Shown here one piece after another: positions 14,301 through 26,300 of a DNA stretch of 64,000 nt (its first letter is position 1; each line of letters opens with the position of its first letter). The notes below the pieces were generated by a model. That model was not told where the DNA came from and ran no database searches. It was given only the letters and a program-made list of their open reading frames with translations. The stretch comes from Cheiracanthium punctorium (Eukaryota > Arthropoda > Arachnida > Araneae > Cheiracanthiidae), in assembly GCA_038373885.1 (NCBI GenBank), contig JAWZYV010017527.1, forward strand, positions 496,001 to 560,000, in the 5' to 3' direction. Both the position numbers and the translations under genes were made by a program.

Positions 14301-17300
14301 ATTTAAGATTTTAGAGTAACAGGATTATATTCTTACCTGGAAAGAAAATTTTAACAAAATTTGCCAGTTTTTTAATAAGGTAATAATCTGTGATATACTC
14401 ATTATCAACAACATCAGCAGATTTTGAAGAATTCTGAATTTCATCGACACTCTCGTGGAATTCCATACTGCTGCTACTGGATTCATTGGCCATAACATTA
14501 GTGGAAGCTGAAGAATTCTTCATTCCATCGGGGTTGTCAATTAATGCAGCCCACTCAGGGACCATGTCACTACTTAAGTAAATGACAGGGTTATCTATGA
14601 ACCTCTGCTGCTTGAGTTGCTTTTCTCTCAAGTAAGATTTTTCCAGGTTGTACTGCTCACCGAAGGGCAATATCTCTACACGCAGAATTCCATCCCTTGG
14701 CCATTTGTCTTGCATGTGTTCTAGACAGTCTGTAGGTGTCTGCACAAAAGCCACATGAATGTAGGAAAGTAGTACTAGGGAGAGAAATGACTGAAAAAGA
14801 GTAACGAAATAATGACTAATAAGTAACATCAAGACAGACCAAGCTATCACATGTTAATATATTTTCTTAATAAATAAAACAAAAAGGTTTGGTCTATAAA
14901 TTATAATCAATGTTAACATATCACATTTTTCAAAAGAATGCTGCCTTTTTTTTTTTTTTTTTCCCCCCTCATGACCCGGCAAGCCTTTAGCATCGCCCAC
15001 CTAAATTTCTTGCCAAGAAACATCACCATGCCTGGTGATAAATTGTCAAATGTGGCAACCCAAATTGTTTCATGAGTTTATCTTTAAATCGCCAGGTCGT
15101 ACTAAGAGAAATTTATCAGCCAACCAGCAAGCACCGATGACAGTGCCGCTGTTTAGTAAAAGTTTCAGTAGGTAATTCATTTGCACTTCTAAAATCAGTG
15201 AAGGTAACATCACAGCCAGGTCATACTAAGAGAGATCTATCAGCCAATCAGCGAACACTGATGATAGTGCCACCGTTGGTAGAAGCTTCAGGAGGTATAT
15301 CATTTACGTTTCTAAAATCAGTGTAGGCTCAGGGGTCTGTCCAGGTTTCTTTCCCAGGATCCTATTTTTCTGAAATTTTACCTAATTTTGTGAATTTTTC
15401 CTTATTTTGTGAACTTCTTCCAATTTTCTATTTCATTTTTGAACAAGAAAGAAATCACGAAATAGAATTGAATATTTTTTTAAAAATTAAAAACAAAATG
15501 GGTATAGTTAGTTCCCTTATAAAAAAAAGTTGGCCAAAACTGAATAATTCCTGTTCGCCGAACATCCGGGATAGTCATACCCTGGAACAATATTTTTTTT
15601 TAAATTCGATTAAATTAAAAAATATAAAGCTTTAAATCTCTACTTTTAAATGATTAAAAAATAGATTTTATAATAAACGTAAGCCACGGTAGTTTTGATT
15701 TTAAATTGCAGGTACTAAACACTTTTATTTACACCCCAAATTCAAACTTTAGTAATTTTTAAATATTACAATGTCTGTCAGTTTCGACTGGAAATACTCT
15801 TATACTAACGATGTGAAAAATGCAATTTTTAAATCTAGTTAAATTTCAACAATTGAAGGGAAAGCAAAAATAAGTTGCAGATAATTACAGATGGGAGAAA
15901 TTAGCTAACATTTTTAAAATTTAATTTCAACTTGTACCATTAAGAAAAATTACTTGTCAGTGTACACAGAATATCCCCAAAGCACTGACCTGGGGTTTTA
16001 TTTTATTCCTTAAATATTTCACAGTGAATCACAAATTTATGTTAAAAAAAAAAAAAAAAAGGCACAGAATTTTACAGTAATGATTATAAATGTTGGAAGA
16101 TTAAATCTAAATAAATACAAATGTACATTTTTATATGGTCTCCAAACAGAAAATTCCCAGTCTGTAAGATGTGCCCATGCATTAATTAAGTTTAAAAAAT
16201 TTAATTAAGTTATAAATTTTCAGTCTTCTATCATTTTTTGCTCGCTACGGCCCTGCCTATGCCGATAGCATTTCTCTGTAGTGTATCCCTGTGACCGCTC
16301 TTTAAAATGACATTTAATCCCAATAAAATCACTCCTATGCTTTGTTGTTCACTCCCAAGAATGAAAAAATGCAGTATTACACTATTTCTACCCCCCCCCC
16401 TTTTTTTCCAGCCTTGAGCAGTGACTGACCTATATTTATCCCATTTCACATTCCACAGTGTGGATTCTCGACCGATTAAATAGGGCGCGGCCCCCGGCAA
16501 CCCTTTAACGTCTGGCAGACCCTTTTCTCCCCCTTATGCCTGGGTCCCCCCTATGTCGGTCCGTTTTTCCATTCTTATTTGCCAAAACTTTTTCTCCTTC
16601 CTTACCATACAATTTTCTTATACAGGAGACAATACAATGAAGTCAAAATCAATGTTTAAACGACCCTTTACAAAACAGGAGGTATAACTGTTCCTTCACA
16701 AAATTCCAATCAGCTTTTTTTTTTTTTTTTTAATGCAACCAGATAAAATGTCCTTTTATAAATAATTATTTTTTCTGTTTTCTTTTATTTGCGTGATCTG
16801 AAAGATGCCCTTGGAATGTTTGTTTTTTCAGCAATGTAAAAGGGCCATCTGGCGCATTACGCTTTCAGTTCGGGGGGAAAGAAGGAAGTTCAAAATGATT
16901 TCACCCTAAAGGATGTTATGTTTGATGAGTATGCAGTTGTGAATTAGTAAACAATAAGCTTAGACTTAGCCACGTAATGACGGCAGCTCCCGTTGTTTTG
17001 AATTGGATGTTATGCACTCCTGAAAGTTGTTCTTAATGATTGCTTTTAGTGTAATCATTACATGGCCTTTCTACTTCAGATTATTTATAGTTATTACAGA
17101 TGATATTTACTAAACATTAGAGAATTACGGATTCATTTCAAAATGCAAAACGACTTATTGGAGTTAGAACGTTTGCACAATTTCGAAACATGCATTGATC
17201 TGAATGTCTGTCTTTAAGAATAAGATTTAGGACTAAATTAATCATTTTGAAATTGCATCAAACGATTTCTGAACATTTGCTACATGGTGCATAAATGTGC

Positions 17301-20300
17301 CAGTTTGGAAAACAAAGTGCTTTCTTTTAATCTCCTCCCCAACCAGGCTGCCCTTTTTACAAACGCCACTGGCTTTATTCATGAAGAACATTGTAATTAT
17401 CCGAGAATGACAGCTGTCATCACCTTTTGTTCTGGCAATGAGCCTTATTAATACTATAGTGGAATAAGTCTTGATGTTTAATTTTTTGGCATAAACTCAA
17501 CTCACAAGAAAAGAATTAATAAATGAGCGCTCGCTACTAGTCTGATTTTTATTCCCAGAGAGCTCCTACATAGCAGGTGGGGGGAACTTAGGAGGAAGAA
17601 CAAACAAGTGCATGCGTCTGCTTCAAACTGCAATCGTAGGCGGTGTAATTTCCCCCCCCCCCCCTGGCTTAGGGCCTCCAATCAACCTACGTCCCGTCAT
17701 CATCATCAACATCATCAACGCTTACATTTAGGCCAAGATATTATTGGGTGACGATCGGCGATCGCTAAATGATAAATAATTCCTAAACTCTAATTGAAAA
17801 GTGCAGTAGTTATTTTGTGAAAGGGCCGTTTTGGTCAAACTGAATTTTGTGAAGGGTCCGTTTTTCCGCTATTGAATTTTGTGAAGGGTCCGTTTTTAAC
17901 TTGTTGAATTTTGTGAAGGGTCCGTTTTCGGACCTGATTTCAACCTGGACAGACACCTGGTAGGTAGAATCTTGATTGCGAGTCAGCCATAAAACCCAGT
18001 TCATGTGCTTTTCCATGGCTTATTGTAAACTAGATGTTAGTGTTGTGACAAGAAAGTATCAGTGAATTTTAAAGGAAAATTTAAAGTGGGAGTTTAGATT
18101 TTTCAAATTAGCAGAAAAATTTAGGAAAGTGAGGAGTTGGAAATAGATATTTCATGTATGAGTTTACAAGGAATTATGCTTAAATATGTTCTTATTGTCG
18201 ACGAGTTTGTGTCTGGAAACAAGATGGCCACCTTTCTGAAACCGGAAATTGAGTTGAGAATTAAGAGTTAAACTTTTTTGAATACGCCTTTTACGATAGT
18301 AATATTGATTTGCGCAATGACTTTTTTGAGATAATAAGGGATATCAATTGGGAGAATTTTAAATATAAGCTTTATGGGGTTTTAGGGATTGTTGACATTT
18401 TTTGTTAGTATTGTTATTAAAAGGTTTCTGCAGGGAGGGGGGGGGAGTAAAATTTTTAAAACTGAACAAAAAATTTAAAAAACTAAGTCGTAACAAATAA
18501 ACATACGTTTACCTTTACGTACACTTGGGTATTAATGTCGTAGTAATTGTGTTAAATATGTTTTTTATTGATGTTTTTGTGTCTGGAAACAAGATGATTC
18601 TGAAACTGGGTAGCTGAAAGGTAAACCTTTTTTAAAATACTGTACTTGGTGCCAGATTGGCGGAAAAAAATGGCAACAAAATGGGCAGGTGAGCAATATA
18701 AAAGCTGTTCTCGTGACCCCTGCCTTTTCTAAAATGAAAAAATAAGCACAGCCTCTTTTTTTTTTTTAGCATTTCTATCATTTTCAAATTGCTTGATATT
18801 CCAGGTCAGAAAACAAGACATCCAGGAATAATACCGTAAGCAGGGAAATGCTGTTTACAGTTTTTGAAAGATTTTTTTTTTTTTAAGGAAATAAAATTTA
18901 CGGTTATTTTTATATTAAATGTAGAAAAGTTGTGTAGAGGTGAAGTGAATTCGTTATAAGATGTTTGCCCTCGACAGAGTAAATATTGGTATAAAGATGA
19001 AAATTCTTGTGATGAATAAATCGTGACAAGCTAGAATGGTATTTAATGAATTTATTTCATGATAAAGGTTTGCTGTTAACAAAGAATAATGTATGTCTGT
19101 ACCATTAAACAAGGAATTTAGTGAAAATTTTAAAGTATGTGCTTTTTATTTAAATGTTTATTTCTTGCTGTAGTGTATATTGGTTTGATGTTGAAAATTT
19201 TTATTGTTTTACGGTTGTCTATTTATATAAAGGTTTTAGTATTTTGTGTGAATTGGGAAGGATAGATGGAAATTTTTAGGGTTATAAGAAAAATTAAAGA
19301 TTTTATTCAGTACGTGGGATTGCTATCATACATTCTTGTATGCAGAATTAATGTACATTTTTGAATGCAGAATTAACGTACATTTTTGAATTTAATGTGA
19401 ATCAATAGACGAGGATTTTTGAGATGTTTCTATTTTATCCTGATTTTAGTATTTTAAGTTTTGTGAGTTTAGTTAATGTGGATGTGTGTTGTGTTTAGTT
19501 TGTGTTTATTTTATTTTTTATTGCATTTGAAATTTGTATATGTTTTAATAAGGTGTTTAGATAAGTGTTTTGTAGTTTTGAATATTTTGCTCCCTATGTA
19601 TCTACGTATGTTTTGTTTGGAGAGGAAAAAAAAGCCCCCAAGGTTAGACATTTGCGACAAAAAAAAAGTCGCCAACTCAACCCCACTTACTATTATTACC
19701 CGAAAATCCACTAGACTATTTTTTGCCTGGTACTTGATAGTTATACAAGCTAAAAGGTAACAACGAGTTCCCTTTTCACATAAACTAGAAAGTAAGCAGA
19801 ACTGGAATAACTAGGCAATTTGATTAATTAGGAATCAAATATATTGGATTCAGAAAACAAAACTCAATAATTTTTCCTAGACAAATATACAAATATAACA
19901 GGCCTGTCAACCTTGGAGGAAAAATTTGAGGGGTATATATAGTCATTTTGAAAAGTAATTTGCTTTTTGGCAGAACAATTTAATAATGTGAATAAAAAAT
20001 CACTAAAAAACTATAACTGCTTATATAAACTAGTGTTTGTAATTGTAATTTAACCTAAATATATAATTACATTTTACAATTAATCAAACATTAATGAAAG
20101 TAGAACACACTTAACATATTAATAGATTTAATTTTTCTCTAGATGTTGCATAAAATTCTCTTCTAAAAAGTTACTGGAATTACTGACTTTACATATATTT
20201 TCCTCTTTAAACTAATGTTTGCAGTTGACATTACAACTTAAAAGTACAATAGAAGTCCCAAAATCCACCGATCTGAAACCTGCAAGGCTCTAAAATTCGC

Positions 20301-23300
20301 ACTGTCTTGTTTAATGTAAACAATGAAATCTTCACTGCCAGCTGCAAGTTTAGAAAACTGCAGTATAACCACAGAGAATAACTAATAATTCCCACTTGAA
20401 AAAAAAAAAAATATATATATATAAATATATCTGGGTATGGCTCCTGAGGATGGTCCCAGAGGTTATAATTTCCATTCCATTCATTCTTTTATCATTTTGT
20501 TTGGCTTTTTTTTTTCATTTACCCCACTTGGGGTATATCATTTTTGCAGTAATAATCATAGTGTTTTACTTTTTGATTCCCGATTTCCTCGACTGGGTGT
20601 GGTTGTCGTTTGTCCGTCCCTTTCTAGGGGCGACGTTGGTCCCATAAAGTGGCCAACAATTCCAGCCCATTGTAGCCAAAGCCTTCCAAAGCAGTGGCCG
20701 GCCATTGGAAGAAAAAAAAAAAAAAAAAAAAAAAAACTTTTTGATTATATATATATGTATATATATATATAATCAAAAGACACACACATATATATATACA
20801 CACACACACATATATATATCACACACACACATATATATATATATGTATGTATGTGTGTGTGTGTGTGTGTGTGTGTAAGAATTTGTGAACTCTTAAATTG
20901 ATAACCTTCCAATGACCATCTCAGGGCTCAGAAAATCATCAACAATAAAAACACGTTTTAACATAATTCCTTGTAAACCATAGGTTCCCAATGTGGGCAA
21001 TAACGCCCCCTTGTGGGTGTTTGAGGCTTTCAGGGGGGCGGTAAAAGACCCAGAGAAAATTAGGAAGCGTTGATATGGCATGGAGGGGCATGGGAAGATT
21101 AACCAAATATAGTCTAAAAAAGACTTAAAAATCACTCTGATGATTCATTTCCATCACGTGTGCAAAAATTCACATATTTCGATATGAGACTTCGCTGTTG
21201 AGAGAGAGATACCTCTCTAAAACTTTTATTCCTATTTTATAAATGAAGAAGAAATTCAGTAGAGTTTCAATTCCAACTATTCTATGTATTAGTAATTTTT
21301 TTAATTTAATTCTTGTTTTCACCATGCATTATGTACGTTCTTATTTCTCTGGAGTGGGAGGAGGGGGCGGTATTGAAATATTCACTAGAAAAGGGGGCGC
21401 CAGTTCAAAAAAGGTTGGGAACCTTTGTTGTAAACTGATACATGAAATATATATTTCTAACTCTTCGCTTTCCCAAACTTTTCCACTCATTTGAAAAATC
21501 CAAACTACTGCTTTTTATTTTCCTTTAAAATCCATTTACTTTCCCATTACAACACTAACTCTAGTTTTAAATAAGCCATAGCAAAGCACATGTTTTACAT
21601 GGCTCACCTGTACTCGAGATGCTACTTCCACCAATTTTTGAAGCACAGATGATTTAATTCCCAAACTTCCTAACAGAAGCACTGTAATCAACGCTCGCTT
21701 ATTCTCGGATAGATCTCTCTTAGTCCGACCTGGCGGCATAAATGTGAACTCATAAAACAGTAGGGGTTACCACATTTGGCAATTTATCGACAGGCTTGGC
21801 AACTTTTTTGACGAGAAATTCGGGTAAGCGATACTAAAGGCTAGCCACTGCCTCGCTTCGGATATCTGTGTGTGGCCCATAAACTCCTGATTAAGACAAT
21901 AGCGGTGATTTATATTCCTGATTGGATTAACACAGGCTGAGGCCGACATATTGAATTTTCATAATTTTTTGTACACTTCCTCATTATCTTGACCTATAAA
22001 TATTGCCCAAATTACACTTTTTTATTTAAATTGATCCGTATAAATAAACTCTATAAACACACAAAAGAATCATCGTGTTATCATGTCTGAGTCGTCAGAT
22101 ACACTGAAATGAAAGGAATGAGACCACCGGTTTCAGTCATTCTACGCTGTCCAGCCCCAACGTAATTTCAAGGTCATATCAGTGAGCTGACTATAAAAGC
22201 TAAATAATGGCAATGGATTTATGTTTCTAAGACTAATAGTTTTGTATTTACTTATGAATGTAAAACGATAAAACCTTTTTGTTACAGTACACTTTTTTGG
22301 CCTAATACCTGTGTGTGATTTTAAGGACACTTCACGTCAAAACAAACGAGATCAAGTATCAACAACAGTGCATGCTATGAAAGTTTTTTGCATAGGATAA
22401 TACAGGAACTTGTAGATTCGTTTCCATGAGCATATATCAATTTTGGGAAAAACTGCACTACTGATCAATATAGATATTTATTTTACTTTTATGTGTGCTA
22501 TAGATATTAATATTGATGTGTTTTAGCATTAGTGTTACAGGCACATACCGCATTTACCTGCATATAAGTTGACCCCCAATTTCAGGATCAAGAAATTTAA
22601 ATTTTAAAAAAAATACATTTATTCAAAATCATCTGGGAAAAAAAAAAAGTACTAAAAGTACAATAATAAAGATGATAATATACAAAAGGAGTATACAAAA
22701 TTAAACTGATAATTAATAATTATAATATGACAGAACTAATAGGATAAAGTAGCACTATACAAAGTTAAACTGATTCAAGATTGGATTCGCAAAACAATTC
22801 ACAAAATTCCTTTGTCATCATCGGCTCATCTTGATACATGTTTTCAATCTCTGTATCGCTATTCTTCCTGGTATGGAAATTGACGTCACTGTGTTATAGA
22901 ATTTGGGAACAGATCAATTGTTGTTCAAAGAGGCATTTTTGACTTCTGATTTAAAAAAAATTAAGGACCCTCATATAAGTCGACTCTCCCCCCCCCCCAC
23001 CACCACCACCAGGGTTGTTAAAAACCCGGGTTTTTTCAGAGGAAGGGATGGAGTTTCAAAATATTTGAAAAAAATTTTGCTTATTACTAAATACAACTTA
23101 AAGTAACAAATTGATTACAAAAATCAATTATAAATAAAAAATGGTTAAATTAATAGTAATAACTAATTACAATTATACTAGTCATACATGAAAAAACATA
23201 TACAGTCAACTCCCGCTAATCCACGAACGCCTGTAATCCGCGATATATTTCAAATGTAAACAAACAAGTTTGTTTACATTTTGAGCGGCATTTGACTGGT

Positions 23301-26300
23301 AGTATTACTGTTATAGAAGTTATTTGATTGGCTGAATGTTATAAAGACATTTATTAATGATTTTCCACAGGTATTTGAGGTAAATAATTTCATATATTTG
23401 AACATATTATCATGTAATTAAACATGCAGAAACTTATATCCTTAGTTGCATGTGTTCACTGAATTGATGGAAATAACGAACTCCGAAGCAATGCACCATC
23501 CAATCACATTGCTTTGCTCTTTAGCTGAATGAAACAAAAAAACCCAACGAAAACGTTTGCTCTATGAGAGAGAGAAAAACTGACCGTTGCAATTAAAATT
23601 GGGTGAAAATATGTAACATGTTTAACTTGACACAGCAGTTGCGCAATTTTCCGATTCTCCCCCTTTTGATCTTCTGTCTAGCGATTTATTATGCAACAAA
23701 AACTTTCTCCACATAACTGTAGTTCTATAGAAAGAAAGAAAGAAAAGCATAAAGAGACCACATGGCCTTTCTCTTTGTTTACATTTAACTGCTGGAGGAG
23801 CACAAGCAGAAATAATGAATCATCAGCACTTGAAATGTAACGCATGTGTGTGTGTGAAGAGAATAACATTCTTTTCTCTTTAAAGCTTATATAATAACAT
23901 AGAATATTTTCATAACGATAAACCAAAAATTACCTCGCAAGATCTAAAATTAATGTAATACATACTGAGATATAAAATATACAAATGATGCCCCACCCCC
24001 CACCCCTCACGAGCGACCAGTGAAATTCCTCCCTTTCTGATTGAGCTTGTTTATTTTATAATAGATATATTTAGTTAAAAGTGGTCTTTTAAAGAAATTC
24101 AAAACAACAACAACTGCCCTTTAAAAAAAAATAAAATGTTTGTTGAAAAACTTCCGGATTTGGGGTCCCCTACTGTACTATTACTTTTGAAGAAGGGTTA
24201 GCTCTGGGAGACAAGTATTTATGCATTTTGCAAAAGCAATCATTTGTCAGTGACCAAGAGTTACTAACAATTAGAAGGCTTCAGGACAAAATTTCTGAAG
24301 AAAAATTAAAATCTCTTAAACAAATTACAATCACTGCAATGTTTGAAAAAATGAAAAATAAATAAAAATTTAGAGAGAATTTATTCATTTAATTTTGTAT
24401 TAGTAATTGTATTTAATATTAAAAGTAGTGTTTTAGTTCAGCAGCATAAATATTTTCTTTCATCTGTCCTTTAGTAAATTTAATTGTATTATTTATTGTA
24501 TTTAAATTGACATTTAATTGCGTTTTTATTCAACAGCATATGCATTTTCTTTCATCATTTCCTATTTGTTTACAGTAAATTGACTATAATTTAAAGGGAA
24601 ATTCTAAATATAAAAATGTAAAAAAAAAATGACCTATAATCCGCAAAATCCTGTAATCCGCACAACCCTTGGTCCCAGTGAGTGCGAATTAGAGGGAGTT
24701 GACTGTAAATCAATAACAATAACAACCCCAATCATGGTTTGCTCTTAAATAAATTGGCTATTAGTAATAATTTTAACAGTGATATACTAGTATTTAATTA
24801 TAACTTTTTAAGAGGCATTGCATGGGCAAATCTGGCAGGGCGTCATCACCATCTCAGAATTTCATGATTTCCTTGGGGATTCTTCGGTTACCGGGTGTCG
24901 TCGCCAAGCGGTGATGAGTCGCCAAACTTGGAGTTTGGTCGAAAGTTTGTTTACTTTAGCGTTAGAGTCAGATGTCTGTTGTAACCTGTGTAGATTGAGT
25001 TGAGGTGTTGGATGATGCTGTATTTTGATGAAAAAACGCTCGGTGGGTTCATTAAACGATACCAGGATGTTTGGTAAAGGAATTTTGTGATTGGTTTAGG
25101 CAATTTAACTGTAATCGGTAAACTGAAAAGCAGGTGAATTTGAATTCGATGTGTAAGTTCTTGTTTGGTGTTTGTTAAGTTATTTACGGGGAATAAAAGA
25201 TGTATTTGGAAATGTGTTGTGTTATTTGAAGTGTAGTGTATATTATGTTGTTGTTTAAAAAGGAAGTGTGTGTTTATTTGAAGGAGGGCGTGATTATAAT
25301 GTTAAATAAAAGGAAGTGTTTTGGTTTTATGTTATTAGCTGATGTGTTATGGATATTTTTGAAGTTTTTTAAAATAAAGGTAAGTGTTTTTTTTTTTTTA
25401 AAGAATTTTTGCAATTGCTTAAGGTTTTCAATGTGAATTGTAAATGGATATTTGATGTTATGTTTTCATATAGTGACTTTATATGAGGTGTATAACTAGG
25501 TTATTTAATGCACCGATGTTGTTTTGAGTTGAAAACGGGCCAGTGTTTGCCCAGTTTACATAGCTGTACAACTAGGTTGCTGAATCCACTGAGGTTTTTT
25601 TTAGTTAAAAACGGACCACTGGTTGCCTAGTTTACATAGCTGTACAACTAGGTTGGTGAATCCACTGAGGTTTTTTTAGTTAAAAACGGACCACTGGTTG
25701 CCGAGTTTACATAGCTGTACAACTAGGTTTCTGAATCCACTGAGGTTTTTTTAGTTAAAAAGGGTCCACTGGTTGCATAGTTTACATAGCTGTAGAACTA
25801 GATTGCTTAATATTCTGAAATTTTTTTAGTTAAAAGTGGTTTACTGTTTGCTCATTTTTAATTGCCTGTTACTGAATTTGCTGACAATTTTTAGTGTTAT
25901 GTATGGATGGTGTATTTTGTTTTATTGTTTTTTTTTAAGTGGAATATCTGTGGAATTTTAATGTGTTAAAGTAATTTGTATTTCCTGACAGTGCTCAACA
26001 TGTTGTATTATTTTATCGTATTCTAAAATGGTGTTTCACACGTGAAAAATTTGGCGACAAAAAAAAAAGCGCCAAGTAGCGGGTGTTGGCGAGAAAAAAA
26101 AGTCGCCAAAAATAGCCGACACCCGCTAACCGAATAATTCCCATTTCCTTTTATTGTGTTGCCTTACCCAAGGAAAGAACAAATCTGAAATATTTTTGAT
26201 TCACCTCTTTGAGTTTTCGAGTTATGGGGGGTCAAAGTACCCCAGAGAAGCAACGTCGAATTAATTTAGCGCCATTTTTGCCACTTTATTGTCTCGACTG

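Larger units (their letters stand above)
11555..14336 (-). other. Membralin intron between coding exons 2 and 3 (2.8 kb)
   Basis: It contains a perfect hairpin (12312-12349), Helitron-family modules ('ttttgagtgct(c/t)ccgtag' near 12741 and 13530; 'caaaccgaaatcataaacac' near 12109 and 13683) and a SINE head (13765-14015). No gene seen. Confidence 0.7.

Noticed and set aside
16231..16500. 89-codon minus-strand frame with slightly higher GC
   Set aside because: Inside the hAT-like element and without a recognisable transposase motif or splice sites.
21536..21739. Minus-strand frame starting MPPGRTKRDLSENKRALI with a donor-like gtgagc after it
   Set aside because: Tempting as a host exon in the membralin intron or as a transposase start, but too short, and no partner exon or helix-turn-helix could be seen.
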